Source of the DNA: Photobacterium halotolerans DSM 18316
GTDB lineage: Bacteria > Pseudomonadota > Gammaproteobacteria > Enterobacterales > Vibrionaceae
DNA length: 64,000 bases
Reading direction: 5' to 3'
Assembly (NCBI RefSeq): GCF_000425165.1
Contig: NZ_AULG01000012.1
Location: forward strand, 171,454 to 235,453
A program made the translations under genes and the position numbers. Shown here in pieces: positions 1 to 9,635 of the stretch (positions within the stretch are counted from its first letter, which is position 1; every line of letters starts with the position of its first letter). The notes under the pieces were generated by a model that saw only the letters and a program-made list of their open reading frames with translations, was not told the origin of the DNA and made no database searches.

Positions 1-1268
1 AACAGTATCACCTGATTGCCGGCGCTCAGGTGCTGACGCATACGGGCAATCAGCGGGGCGGACAGTCCCGCCTCGAGATGGAGTCCCTTCATGTCCAGCA
101 CCCCGTGACGGGCGGCCTGAGCGTTACCGGCGCGGCGGGTCAGGTGCAGGTGGTGGTATTTGCCGGTTCTGGCATTGTGCAGGGTTTCCAGTGCCGGCGT
201 GGCTGAACCGAGCACAATCGGAATGTTTTCTTTGCTGGCCCGCAGTACGGCCATGTCCCTGGCGTGATAGCGCAGGCTGTCCTGCTGCTTATAGGATGAG
301 TCATGCTCTTCATCGACAATAATGATGCCGAGATCGGCAAAGGGGGTGAACAGGGCAGAGCGGGTACCGATAATGATGCCGGCCTGATTGTCGCGCCCGG
401 CCAGCCAGGCGCTGAGGCGCTCGGTATCATTCAGACCGGAATGAATGGTGAACAGCGGCACGTTGAAGCGGCGCTGGAAACGGTTGATGGTCTGCGGGGT
501 CAGACCAATTTCCGGTACCAGCACCAGGGCTTGCTTGCCGGCGGCCAGCACCGGCTCAATCAGGTTGAGATAGACTTCGGTCTTGCCTGACCCCGTTACA
601 CCTTCCAGTAAATAACAGGCATAACCCGGGTTGGCATTGACGCTGGCAATCGCCAGCGCCTGCTCCTCGTTGAGGCGGGGCTTTTCTTCGGTGACAGCGA
701 AATCCGCTGGCCAGTGGCCGCTGTGCGCTGTGGTGTGAAAATGCTCGACCCAGCCTTTTTCTGCCAGCGTTTTCAGGGTGGCGCTGTTCACCTCCTGATC
801 GAGTAAGGCATCGTGACTGAGCGCGCCGTGGCGCAGCAGCGTCAGCACTTTTGCCTGCCGCGGTGCCCGTTTGAGCGCCGCCAGAGGTTGTTCCTGCCCT
901 TTTTCTGTCAATTGCCAGTAACGAATCTCGGCATTGGCCGGTCTGCCTTTACGTAAGGCCGATGGCAGGGCATTGGCCAGCGTATCGCCCAGCGGGTACT
1001 GGTAGTAGCGGCTGGTCCACTCCAGTAACTGAAACAATGGCGGCTGCCACAGCGGTTCGCTGTCGAGAACCGCCTTGAGGGGCTTGAGCTGATCAAGAGG
1101 AAAATCGGACTGCCCGGTCAGGGCAATCACTATTCCGGTGAGCTGCTGACGGCCAAATGGCACCCTTACCCGGCCACCGACCACAGGCCGTTGGCCTGAT
1201 GGGATCAGGTAGTCGAAGCTTTTGTCCAGCGGAACGGGCAGGGCAACCCTGGCGATGGTGGCAGTCAT
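1..1268 (-). CDS. priA: primosomal protein N' (PriA helicase), N-terminal part, cut by the window start
   Basis: PriA is the 3'-to-5' DNA helicase that recognises stalled replication forks and reloads the replisome. Reading the minus strand from the ATG at 1268 gives 422 uninterrupted codons that run off the window, so the C-terminal part is missing. The first ~100 residues (start MTATIARVALPVPLDKSFDY) match the PriA DNA-binding domain. A winged-helix region follows, then a superfamily 2 helicase core with Walker A (GVTGSGKTE, near residues 220-229) and a DEEH box near 318-321. The zinc-binding cysteines would lie beyond the window. It is divergent from rpmE, as in many gammaproteobacteria. 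Identification is by family motifs and is confident. Confidence 0.95.
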   Translation of the reverse strand, partial: MTATIARVALPVPLDKSFDYLIPSGQRPVVGGRVRVPFGRQQLTGIVIALTGQSDFPLDQLKPLKAVLDSEPLWQPPLFQLLEWTSRYYQYPLGDTLANALPSALRKGRPANAEIRYWQLTEKGQEQPLAALKRAPRQAKVLTLLRHGALSHDALLDQEVNSATLKTLAEKGWVEHFHTTAHSGHWPADFAVTEEKPRLNEEQALAIASVNANPGYACYLLEGVTGSGKTEVYLNLIEPVLAAGKQALVLVPEIGLTPQTINRFQRRFNVPLFTIHSGLNDTERLSAWLAGRDNQAGIIIGTRSALFTPFADLGIIIVDEEHDSSYKQQDSLRYHARDMAVLRASKENIPIVLGSATPALETLHNARTGKYHHLHLTRRAGNAQAARHGVLDMKGLHLEAGLSAPLIARMRQHLSAGNQVIL

Positions 1269-1497
1269 GGGTATTGGCTGATATCACTTATACTTACAGG
1301 TAGAGGGCAGTGTACCTTGCACAAGGGGTGAGGCAAAGCAAGACGACACTGCGATTGCTGGTTGATCTGTGTCGGCTGATTGATTATCATACGCCGCCTA
1401 TTTGTCCAGCGCCGTTGGCCTGGCAGTATTTATTAACCACGTGTGGTGCCCGGCTTTGGATCGGGAGAGCGACACGGCCTTAGCTTAGAGGTTTCCC
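1269..1497 (+). promoter_or_regulatory. priA-rpmE intergenic region with probable rpmE promoter and leader
   Basis: These 229 bases separate divergent priA and rpmE and hold no gene I can support. Near the rpmE end there are short self-complementary stretches, such as ACCACGTGTGGT at about 1437-1448. Ribosomal protein L31 is known to autoregulate through its mRNA leader in enteric bacteria, so a structured leader is plausible, but I did not match it to a known RNA family. Confidence 0.3.
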
Positions 1498-1710
1498 ATG
1501 AAACAAGGTATCCACCCAGAATACACAGCTGTAAACGCAAAATGTTCTTGCGGCAACGCATTTGTCTTTAATTCAACGATGAAAAAAGACATCAACCTGG
1601 ATGTGTGTGACAAATGTCACCCATTCTACACTGGTAAGCAGCGTCAAGTGAGCACCGGTGGCCGTATCGACAAATTCAACAAGCGTTTCGGCGCTCTGTC
1701 TAGCAAGTAA
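1498..1710 (+). CDS. rpmE: 50S ribosomal protein L31 (zinc-binding, C+ type)
   Basis: This 70-residue protein is L31, which bridges the two ribosomal subunits. It carries the four cysteines of the zinc-binding C+ form (C16, C18, C37, C40, in CSC and CDKC), and its length is typical. The start ATG follows an AGAGG sequence at close to normal spacing. It sits alone between divergent priA and a downstream terminator, as a single-gene transcription unit. A zinc-free C- paralogue, if the genome has one, is not in this window. Confidence 0.97.
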   Translation: MKQGIHPEYTAVNAKCSCGNAFVFNSTMKKDINLDVCDKCHPFYTGKQRQVSTGGRIDKFNKRFGALSSK

Positions 1711-1730
1711 TTGCGTTAAGACACTGTCGA

Positions 1731-1760
1731 AAAAAGGGACGCTCAGGCGTCCCTTTTTGC
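1731..1760 (+). terminator. rpmE terminator
   Basis: A 12-bp perfect stem (AAAAAGGGACGC paired with GCGTCCCTTTTT) closes a TCAG loop just after rpmE. The run of T in the second arm makes it a standard intrinsic terminator. Confidence 0.9.
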
Positions 1761-1971
1761 TATTGGCTGCTGCTTCCTGCCTGTAATGACTGATTTATTT
1801 GTTGTCATTGATTCACCCCTGTTATCCCCCCGCATATCTTCTGGCCTGTGATGGTCACTGCCTTGGTATTACCAGCTTGTACGAACTAGGATTTTGTGCT
1901 GCTATCGAATATGATTGATTGTTCAATACCGAACCGAACAGAACATCCATCCATTCAGGATTCTAATAATT

Positions 1972-3219
1972 ATGTCTGAAGATTTTCGTCAACAAGCACT
2001 TCACTATCATGCTTACCCTGTCCCCGGGAAAATTTCGGTTGAACTAAGCAAGCCTGCCAATACAGTAGAAGATCTCGCTCTGGCCTACAGCCCTGGTGTG
2101 GCTGAACCGGTACGGGAAATCGCCCAGAATGCAGAGAATGTGTATAAGTACACGGGTAAAGGCAACATGGTTGCTGTGATTACCAATGGTACGGCCATTC
2201 TTGGCTTGGGTAACCTGGGGCCGCTGGCTTCCAAGCCGGTCATGGAAGGCAAGGCTCTGCTGTTCAAGCGTTTCGCTGGCCTGGATTCAATTGATATCGA
2301 AGTGAAACACCGCACTATCGACGAGTTCGTTGATACTGTGGCCAATATCGCCGATACCTTTGGCGGTATTAACCTGGAAGATATCAAAGCCCCCGATTGT
2401 TTTGAGATTGAAAAGCGCCTGATCGAGCGCTGCCAGGTGCCTGTGTTCCATGATGACCAGCACGGTACGGCGATCGTAACGGCAGCCGGTATGCTGAACG
2501 CACTGGAGCTGCAGGGCAAAGATATCAAAGAAGCTGTGATCATCTGCCTGGGTGCCGGCGCAGCGGCCGTCGCCTGTATGGAGCTGTTGATCAAATGCGG
2601 CGCCCAGCGTGAAAAAATTTACATGCTGGATCGCAAAGGGGTGATTCACACCCGTCGTGATGATATCAACGAGTATAAGCAGCTGTTTGCTAACAACACT
2701 GACAAGCGCACCCTGGAAGATGTTATCGAAGGGGCGGATATCTTTGTCGGTGTCTCCGGCCCGGATCTGCTGGCGCCTGAGTCGCTCAAGCTGATGGCCG
2801 ACAAGCCGATCGTGTTTGCCTGCTCAAACCCGGATCCGGAAATTAAACCTGAGCTGGCTCATGCGGTTCGCAATGATCTGATCATGGGAACCGGCCGTTC
2901 GGATTATCCGAACCAGGTGAACAACGTTATTTGTTTCCCGTTTATTTTCCGTGGTGCGTTGGATGTGCGTGCCAGCGAGATTAACGATGAGATGAAACTG
3001 GCAGCGGTCAACGCTATCCGCGAACTGGCCAAAGAACCGGTGCCGGTAGAAGTGGCGAAAGCCGCAGGGGTGGATAAGCTGGAGTTCGGTCCGGACTATA
3101 TTATTCCTAAACCTATGGATCCGCGTTTGTTGCCACGGGTTGCCAAAGCGGTCGCGGTCGCGGCGGTGGAATCCGGCGTTGCCCGTATCGAGATGCCTGT
3201 GGGTTACATGGAAGTGTAA
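1972..3219 (+). CDS. malic enzyme, short form without phosphotransacetylase domain
   Basis: Malic enzyme oxidatively decarboxylates malate to pyruvate, producing NADPH or NADH. The 415-residue product aligns along its length with the N-terminal catalytic half of E. coli MaeB: VPGKISVE near the start, LALAYSPGVAEP, VFHDDQHGTAIV in the middle, the nucleotide-binding GAGAAAVACM, and TGRSDYPNQVNN. It stops where MaeB would continue into its phosphotransacetylase-like domain, so it is the stand-alone form. I chose the ATG at 1972, preceded by CAGGA, because the 19 residues of an upstream in-frame extension resemble nothing in the family. The cofactor preference cannot be read from the sequence. 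Confidence 0.9.
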   Translation: MSEDFRQQALHYHAYPVPGKISVELSKPANTVEDLALAYSPGVAEPVREIAQNAENVYKYTGKGNMVAVITNGTAILGLGNLGPLASKPVMEGKALLFKRFAGLDSIDIEVKHRTIDEFVDTVANIADTFGGINLEDIKAPDCFEIEKRLIERCQVPVFHDDQHGTAIVTAAGMLNALELQGKDIKEAVIICLGAGAAAVACMELLIKCGAQREKIYMLDRKGVIHTRRDDINEYKQLFANNTDKRTLEDVIEGADIFVGVSGPDLLAPESLKLMADKPIVFACSNPDPEIKPELAHAVRNDLIMGTGRSDYPNQVNNVICFPFIFRGALDVRASEINDEMKLAAVNAIRELAKEPVPVEVAKAAGVDKLEFGPDYIIPKPMDPRLLPRVAKAVAVAAVESGVARIEMPVGYMEV

Positions 3220-3245
3220 TGACACACAGTGTGTGCTTCTGATTG

Positions 3246-3276
3246 AAAAAACCAGCCATATGGCTGGTTTTTTTTT
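3246..3276. terminator. bidirectional terminator between malic enzyme gene and metJ
   Basis: AAAAACCAGCC and GGCTGGTTTTT flank a four-base ATAT loop, with A's on the left and a long T run on the right. The two genes converge here, so the hairpin can serve both strands. Confidence 0.88.
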
Positions 3277-3296
3277 ATCTCAGGGCGTTATGTTGA

Positions 3297-3614
3297 TTAT
3301 TCGTTGATGTCTTCGTACTCAATACCCAGGCTGTCCATGATGGCCTTGGCTTCTGCCGGTAAATCGTCAGGGCGATCTTTACGGATATCTTCATCCGTTG
3401 GCAGTGGCTGGCCGGTGTAAGCATGCAGGAATGCCTCGCACAGCAGTTCACTGTTGGTGGCGTGGCGAAGGTTGTTTACCTGACGGCGGGTGCGTTCATC
3501 TGTGAGGATTTTCAACACCTTTAATGGGATAGAGACAGTGATTTTCTTGACCTGCTCATTTTTCTTGCCATGTTCCGCATAAGGGCTGATGTACTCACCG
3601 TTCCACTTTGCCAT
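3297..3614 (-). CDS. metJ: methionine repressor MetJ
   Basis: MetJ is the ribbon-helix-helix repressor of methionine biosynthesis; S-adenosylmethionine is its corepressor. The 105-residue product has the family's normal length. The DNA-contacting beta-strand KKITVSIP lies at about residues 22-29, followed by the helix that includes [27 protein letters not shown] precedes the ATG at good spacing. It is divergent from metB across a block of four tandem met boxes, which implies autoregulation together with control of metBL. Nothing looks altered in the conserved core. Confidence 0.97.
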   Translation of the reverse strand: MAKWNGEYISPYAEHGKKNEQVKKITVSIPLKVLKILTDERTRRQVNNLRHATNSELLCEAFLHAYTGQPLPTDEDIRKDRPDDLPAEAKAIMDSLGIEYEDINE

Positions 3615-3691
3615 TGTTTACCTTCTCAGCGATATAGGGTTTTGAAATATTGTATGGGGGGAATTTTAGCGGCATTTACTGCCACAAGCAA

Positions 3692-3723
3692 AGACATATA
3701 GACGTCTAGAAGTGTTGACGTCT
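3692..3723. promoter_or_regulatory. MetJ operator: four tandem met boxes between metJ and metB
   Basis: Four contiguous 8-bp units lie in register: AGACATAT, AGACGTCT, AGAAGTGT and TGACGTCT. The second is a perfect match to the MetJ consensus AGACGTCT and the fourth differs at one base. MetJ dimers bind such arrays cooperatively, so this region should control both divergent genes. Confidence 0.9.
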
Positions 3724-3802
3724 TTTTTAAATCTCGCTAAGGTTGAGGCATCTTACTCTCGTCGGCCTCTGGCCTGGTCCCGGAAACAAGGAAGCAAATT
3801 AC

Positions 3803-4978
3803 ATGAGTGACAAGAAAACAGCTACTATCGCTGTTCGCAGCGGCATTGAAACCGATCAGCAATTTCGTGCAGTGGTGCCACCTATTTACTTGACCTCAAC
3901 CTATGGCTTCCCTGAATTAGGGACTTTACCTCAGTACGATTATTCCCGCTCGGGAAATCCGACCCGTAATTTACTGGCAGACACCCTGGCAGAGCTGGAA
4001 GGCGGGGCAGGCGGTGTGGTGACCAGCTGCGGTACAGCGGCGATTAACCTGCTGGCCACGGCGCAACTGGGGCCGGATGATCTGGTTGTGGCTCCCCATG
4101 ACTGCTACGGCGGCACCTACCGCTTGTTCAATACCCGTGCCGGCAAAGGTGACTTTAAGGTGCTTTTTGTCGATCAGGGCAACCCTCAGGCGCTGGCAGA
4201 GGCATTAGCGAAAAAGCCGAAACTGGTGTGGGTCGAAACGCCGTCCAACCCGCTGTTGCGGGTGGTCGACGTCGAGCAGCTGTGCCAGCAGGCGCACGAT
4301 GCAGGAGCGCTGGTGGCGGTGGACAACACTTTCCTGTCACCGGCGCTGCAGCAGCCGATCGCCCTGGGCGCAGACTTCGTGGTGCATTCCACCACCAAAT
4401 ATATCAATGGCCATTCCGATGTGGTTGGCGGGGTGCTGATTGCCAAAGACAGCGAGCACGCCGAGAACTTGTCTTGGTGGGCCAACTGTATCGGCGCCAC
4501 CGGTGCCCCCTTTGATGCTTACCTGACTCTGCGCGGTGTGCGGACTCTGATGGCGCGTATGCGTGTCCATGAAGAAAATTCTGCCCGGCTGCTGGCCTAT
4601 CTGCAAACCCAGCCGCTGGTAGGCAAGATCTATCACCCCAGCCTGGCTGATCACCCGGGCCATGAGATTGCGGCCCGGCAGCAAAAAGGCTTTGGCTCCA
4701 TGCTGAGTTTTGAGCTGGCCGGCAGCATGCAGCAACTGGAAGTCTTTGTGGCGGCTTTAAACGATTTCTCTCTGGCTGAGTCACTGGGCGGCACGGAAAG
4801 CCTGATTGCGCACCCTGCTAGCATGACCCACCGTGCCATGTCGGATGAGGCACAGCGCGAGGCAGGTATCCTGCCGTCGCTGCTGCGTTTGTCTGTGGGC
4901 CTGGAAGATGCCGATGATTTGATTGCCGATCTGGCTCAGGCTTTTGCCAAAGCGAAAGCGGCGGAGGCCAGTGAATGA
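3803..4978 (+). CDS. metB: cystathionine gamma-synthase
   Basis: MetB joins O-succinylhomoserine and cysteine to give cystathionine, in the trans-sulfuration route to methionine. The 391-residue product is a PLP-dependent Cys/Met-metabolism enzyme: YDYSRSGNPTRN near residues 46-57, and the PLP lysine in the HSTTKYINGHSD segment near 195-205. I start it at ATG 3803, after AAGGAAG at eight-base spacing; the in-frame start 20 codons upstream adds an unrelated tail and has no Shine-Dalgarno sequence. Its stop overlaps the metL start (ATGA), so the two are translationally coupled. The upstream met boxes imply MetJ repression. Confidence 0.95.
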   Translation: MSDKKTATIAVRSGIETDQQFRAVVPPIYLTSTYGFPELGTLPQYDYSRSGNPTRNLLADTLAELEGGAGGVVTSCGTAAINLLATAQLGPDDLVVAPHDCYGGTYRLFNTRAGKGDFKVLFVDQGNPQALAEALAKKPKLVWVETPSNPLLRVVDVEQLCQQAHDAGALVAVDNTFLSPALQQPIALGADFVVHSTTKYINGHSDVVGGVLIAKDSEHAENLSWWANCIGATGAPFDAYLTLRGVRTLMARMRVHEENSARLLAYLQTQPLVGKIYHPSLADHPGHEIAARQQKGFGSMLSFELAGSMQQLEVFVAALNDFSLAESLGGTESLIAHPASMTHRAMSDEAQREAGILPSLLRLSVGLEDADDLIADLAQAFAKAKAAEASE

Positions 4979-7380
4979 CCCTGAAACGTCAGCTGCACAA
5001 ATTTGGCGGCAGCAGTTTAGCGGATGCCAGCTGTTACCGTAATGTCGCCCATATCCTGGCGCAATACTCCAGCGCCGAGGATCTGGTGGTGGTCTCGGCG
5101 GCCGGCAAAACTACCAACCGCCTGATTCAGTGGCTGTCTTTACTGAGTAAAGACGGCCGGCTGGCGCATGAAAGCCTGCAGGATTTGCGCACCTTCCAGC
5201 AGCATCTCATCGAAGAGCTGCTGGAAGAAACCGTGGCAGATGAGCTGTTAACCTCGCTGCACCTGGAATTCAGCGAGCTGGGACAGCTCACCGACAGTGA
5301 CATCACCCCGGCCAGACAAGCCTGGGTACTCGGACACGGTGAACTCTGGTCTTCCCGGTTGCTGGCCGCACTGCTGACCCACAAAGGCATGGCGGCACGG
5401 GCGCTGGACTCGCGGCGCTTCCTGCGTGCCGAGCGCGCCGCCCAGCCGGAAGTTGACCGCGGCCGTTCACTGCCGTTGCTGCAAAATGAACTGGCGCAGC
5501 ACAGTGGCCATCGCATGGTGATCACAGGTTTTATGGCCAGCAATCAAGCCGGTGAAACCGTGCTGCTGGGCCGCAATGGCTCGGATTATTCCGCCACTGT
5601 GATCGGCGCGCTGGCCGGTGTCAGCCGGGTGACCATCTGGAGTGATGTCGCCGGTGTCTACAGTGCAGATCCCCGGCTGGTCAGTGATGCTTGTCTGTTG
5701 CCTTTGCTGCGTCTGGATGAGGCCGACGAGCTGGCCCGTCTGGCGGCGCCTGTGCTGCACAGCCGCACCCTGCAGCCTGTGGCTCAGAGTGCCATTGATC
5801 TGACGCTGCGCTGCAGCCTGCAGCCGGAATCTGGCTCGACCCGTGTGGAACGGGTACTGGCATCCGGTCGCGGTGCCAAAATCATTACCTCGCTGGATGA
5901 GGTCTGTCTGCTGGAGCTGTCTGTCTCACGTGCCCAGACACTGGAGCAGGTGGAGCGCGAGCTGGCGACTTTGCTGCCGAAAGCACAAGTGATCCCGCTG
6001 GCGCAAGCGGTGGAAACCGACAAAGGACAGATTCTGCTGGCGTATACCGCCGAAGTGGCCAACGGGGTGCTGGCACTGCTGCAGGACAGCGGTTTACCGG
6101 CCGAGATCCGTTTGCGCGACGGTTTTACTATGGTGGCCGCGGTGGGGGCCGGGGTGGTGATCAACCCGGTGCACTGCCATGGCTTCCAGCAGCAATTAAA
6201 AGGCCAGCCGGTCGAGTTTATTGCCGAAGCCGAATCCGGGCTGAGCCTGGTGGCGGTACTGCGTCAGGCCGATACCCAGGCCCTGGTCCAGCTGATCCAT
6301 CAACATTTGTTCCAGGCGCAAAAGCGTATCGGTCTGCTCTTGTGCGGCAAGGGCAATATCGGCAGCCGCTGGCTGGAGTTGCTGGAAGAAGAAAAGGTGG
6401 CGCTGGAAAAACGTTACGGCATGAGCTTTACCCTGATAGGGGTGGCCGACAGCCGGCGCTACTGGCTGGATCTGCAGGGCATTGAGCCGCTTCAGGCACT
6501 GACCCGGTTTGATGATGAAGCCACAGACGGCACGGACTGGCTGCCGGCTCTGGGACAGCATGACTATGATGAGCTGGTGGTACTGGATGTCACCGCCAGT
6601 AAAGCGCTGTCTGAGCGTTACCCGGAATTTGCCAGCCACGGCTTGCATCTGATCTCGGCCAATAAAGTCGCCGGCTCTGCAAAAGGTAAAGTCTACCGCG
6701 CTGTGGTGGATGCGTTCGAGAAAAGCAGCCGCCACTGGCTGTATAACGCCACTGTGGGCGCCGGATTGCCGGTCAACCATACGGTCAAAGATTTGCGCGA
6801 CAGCGGGGATACGATTATTGCCGTATCCGGCATTTTCTCGGGCACTCTGTCCTGGCTGTTCCAGCAGTTCGACGGCAGCCTGCCTTTCAGTCAGTTGCTT
6901 GAACAGGCCTGGCAGCAGGGGCTGACGGAGCCGGATCCGCGCCACGATCTGGACGGCAGCGATGTAATGCGAAAGCTGGTGATTCTAGCGCGGGAATCCG
7001 GACTGGCACTGGAGCCTGAGCAGGTCAAAGTCGAGTCATTGGTGCCCGAAGAGCTGGCAGCTCTGAGCCTGGACGCTTTTTTTGAGCACAGTGATGTGCT
7101 TGATGAGCGTTTGCAGGCACGCCTGAGCAAAGCGCAGCGGGAGGGGAAAGTGCTGCGCTATATCGCGCGGCTGGACAAAAACGGTCACGCCGTGGTGGGC
7201 CTGGAAGCGCTGGAGCCTGAGCATGCGCTGGCGAACCTGCTGCCGTGCGACAACATCTTTGCGATTGAAAGCCGCTGGTACCGGGACAATCCGCTGGTTA
7301 TCCGTGGCCCTGGTGCGGGCCGGGACGTCACGGCAGGGGCGTTACTGTCGGATTTGAACCGGCTGGCGCGGCTTTTGTAA
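4975..7380 (+). CDS. metL: bifunctional aspartokinase II / homoserine dehydrogenase II
   Basis: MetL catalyses the first and third steps from aspartate towards homoserine. The 801-residue product has an aspartokinase domain first (HKFGGSSLADA at residues 7-17, LLGRNGSDYSATVIG near 200), then a regulatory linker of about 150 residues. The homoserine dehydrogenase domain begins near residue 450 (LLLCGKGNIGSRWLELL, with its nucleotide-binding GxGxxG) and includes HLISANKVAG and GAGAGRDVTA-like segments near the end. It sits in the methionine operon behind metB and the MetJ operators. That context fits the methionine-repressed isozyme MetL rather than the threonine-sensitive ThrA. Confidence 0.95.
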   Translation: MTLKRQLHKFGGSSLADASCYRNVAHILAQYSSAEDLVVVSAAGKTTNRLIQWLSLLSKDGRLAHESLQDLRTFQQHLIEELLEETVADELLTSLHLEFSELGQLTDSDITPARQAWVLGHGELWSSRLLAALLTHKGMAARALDSRRFLRAERAAQPEVDRGRSLPLLQNELAQHSGHRMVITGFMASNQAGETVLLGRNGSDYSATVIGALAGVSRVTIWSDVAGVYSADPRLVSDACLLPLLRLDEADELARLAAPVLHSRTLQPVAQSAIDLTLRCSLQPESGSTRVERVLASGRGAKIITSLDEVCLLELSVSRAQTLEQVERELATLLPKAQVIPLAQAVETDKGQILLAYTAEVANGVLALLQDSGLPAEIRLRDGFTMVAAVGAGVVINPVHCHGFQQQLKGQPVEFIAEAESGLSLVAVLRQADTQALVQLIHQHLFQAQKRIGLLLCGKGNIGSRWLELLEEEKVALEKRYGMSFTLIGVADSRRYWLDLQGIEPLQALTRFDDEATDGTDWLPALGQHDYDELVVLDVTASKALSERYPEFASHGLHLISANKVAGSAKGKVYRAVVDAFEKSSRHWLYNATVGAGLPVNHTVKDLRDSGDTIIAVSGIFSGTLSWLFQQFDGSLPFSQLLEQAWQQGLTEPDPRHDLDGSDVMRKLVILARESGLALEPEQVKVESLVPEELAALSLDAFFEHSDVLDERLQARLSKAQREGKVLRYIARLDKNGHAVVGLEALEPEHALANLLPCDNIFAIESRWYRDNPLVIRGPGAGRDVTAGALLSDLNRLARLL

Positions 7381-7405
7381 GATTTTCCCGTTATGAGATA
7401 GATCC

Positions 7406-7435
7406 AAAGGGTAGCCCTGAGCTGCCCTTTTTGTT
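7406..7435 (+). terminator. metBL operon terminator
   Basis: AAAGGGTAGC pairs with GCTGCCCTTT (one T-G wobble) around a five-base loop, and the T tract continues past the stem. It lies 25 bases after metL. Confidence 0.85.
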
Positions 7436-7580
7436 TCTTGATTCTGTTTTTTCCCAGCATTGGTGCTGCCTGGCGGGCAATCGACACAGTAAAACGCTGG
7501 ACTTGAATAAAGTGGATCTTGATGTTGAGAAAAATTCATGTTCATGCGGTTGACATTAATTTGGTTACAAGACATTCTGT

Positions 7581-8564
<984 letters not shown>

Positions 8565-8587
8565 TGGCGGTATCGGACAGGAAAAAG

Positions 8588-8612
8588 AAAAAGCCGCATT
8601 GCGGCTTTTTTT
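8588..8612 (+). terminator. metF terminator
   Basis: AAAAAGCCGC and GCGGCTTTTT enclose an ATT loop, followed by more T. This is a standard intrinsic terminator 24 bases after metF. Confidence 0.9.
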
Positions 8613-8697
8613 GTATCTGGCTGGTACGTGACGAACCGGCCCCTGAGTGGCTGAGGAGCCGCAGGTCACTGATGCCTGTACATCGGGGGTTGCAGGG

Positions 8698-9270
8698 TTA
8701 CTCAGCAGCCATGGCGACATTGCTGTCGGCGCTGTCGATATCTTGCAGTTCCACCAGTACTTCTTCTGCCCAGTCAATCCAGGCCTGTCGGTTATGGATA
8801 CCGCGACGCAGTGTCAGGCGGTCAAGACGCGACTGACGATCCATTTCCTTGTAATTGGCGAAATGGACTTTTTCCAGCTCGTGGTAATGGTTCATCAGGG
8901 TGTGTGATTCCTCGATCAGTGCTTCCAGCTGGCGCTGCATCGGCAGCGAGTTGTGAACACCGCAAACCAGTAGCTTGGCGGAGAATTCATCACGAATGGT
9001 CGGATTGCGGGCTGGCTCCTGGAACCACTCAAACAGCGCCTGACGGCCCAGTTCAGTGATAGAGTAGACCTTGCGATCCGGCTTGCCTTCCTGAGGTTCC
9101 AGTTTGCAGGTAACCTGGTTGTTGGTGGCCATTTTGTTTAGCTCACGGTAAACCTGCTGATGACTGGCTTTCCAGAAATAGCCGATACTGTGAGAAAACT
9201 CTTTTGTTATGTCGTAGCCGGTCGCGTCGCGCGAACTCAGCACGGTCAATATGACGTGTGGTAGTGACAT
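8698..9270 (-). CDS. aphA: AphA-like PadR-family transcriptional regulator
   Basis: AphA is the quorum-sensing-controlled PadR regulator of Vibrio, active at low cell density, where it activates virulence genes in V. cholerae and opposes the LuxR/HapR programme. The 190-residue product begins MSLPHVILTVLSSRDATGYD and keeps the family's winged-helix block to about residue 85 (KASHQQVYRELNKM, LEPQEGKPDRKVYSIT). An antiparallel helical dimerisation region follows (RLDRLTLRR, RQAWIDWAEEVL). Similarity to the V. cholerae protein as I remember it is very high in the N-terminal half. Its position next to ppc also matches Vibrio. In a non-pathogen the targets are presumably lifestyle genes; that is inference. 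Confidence 0.92.
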   Translation of the reverse strand: MSLPHVILTVLSSRDATGYDITKEFSHSIGYFWKASHQQVYRELNKMATNNQVTCKLEPQEGKPDRKVYSITELGRQALFEWFQEPARNPTIRDEFSAKLLVCGVHNSLPMQRQLEALIEESHTLMNHYHELEKVHFANYKEMDRQSRLDRLTLRRGIHNRQAWIDWAEEVLVELQDIDSADSNVAMAAE

Positions 9271-9581
9271 CTCTTCTATCCGTTAAAATACTACAAAAAA
9301 TAAACCGACCAGGCGTAACGTTACCCTTCCGCTCTCAGGCGTTTTTATAATCGTCTTGTTGCAGTGCCCGGTCGAGATCACATAGGATATCATCAATTTA
9401 TTCTCTGCAACCACTGGAAGCATAAATATTCTATGATGAACAGTGAGCAATTACTTATCTTGTGACGTTCGTCCAATTATGTAGACTGCGCGCAGTGCAC
9501 AAAGTTTCAATCAAAGTGATTCACAGCACTCATATAGACCTTAGCTGAAATGAAAAAACTCATGCTGTCTAAATTGTGAAC
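9271..9581 (-). promoter_or_regulatory. aphA upstream regulatory region, no gene
   Basis: This ~310-base AT-rich stretch separates aphA from the ppc terminator and contains no credible reading frame. In V. cholerae the corresponding region is bound by LuxR-type regulators and Lrp, and its mRNA leader is a target of Qrr small RNAs. I can see an ATCATCAATTTATT stretch (about 9390-9403) that loosely resembles half of a HapR/LuxR site, but I cannot place an operator with confidence. Confidence 0.45.
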
Positions 9582-9611
9582 AAAAAAACAGGCCACCTGC
9601 CGGTGACCTGT
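9582..9611 (-). terminator. ppc terminator
   Basis: Read on the minus strand, ACAGGTCACC pairs with GGTGGCCTGT (one wobble) around GGCA and runs into seven T's. It lies just after the ppc stop codon. Confidence 0.88.
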
Positions 9612-9635
9612 TTGATGTTGCGAAGAGGCGAAAAA

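Noticed and set aside
9385..9405. LuxR/HapR-like half-site upstream of aphA
   Set aside because: Only one half resembles the motif; too weak to call without a matrix.
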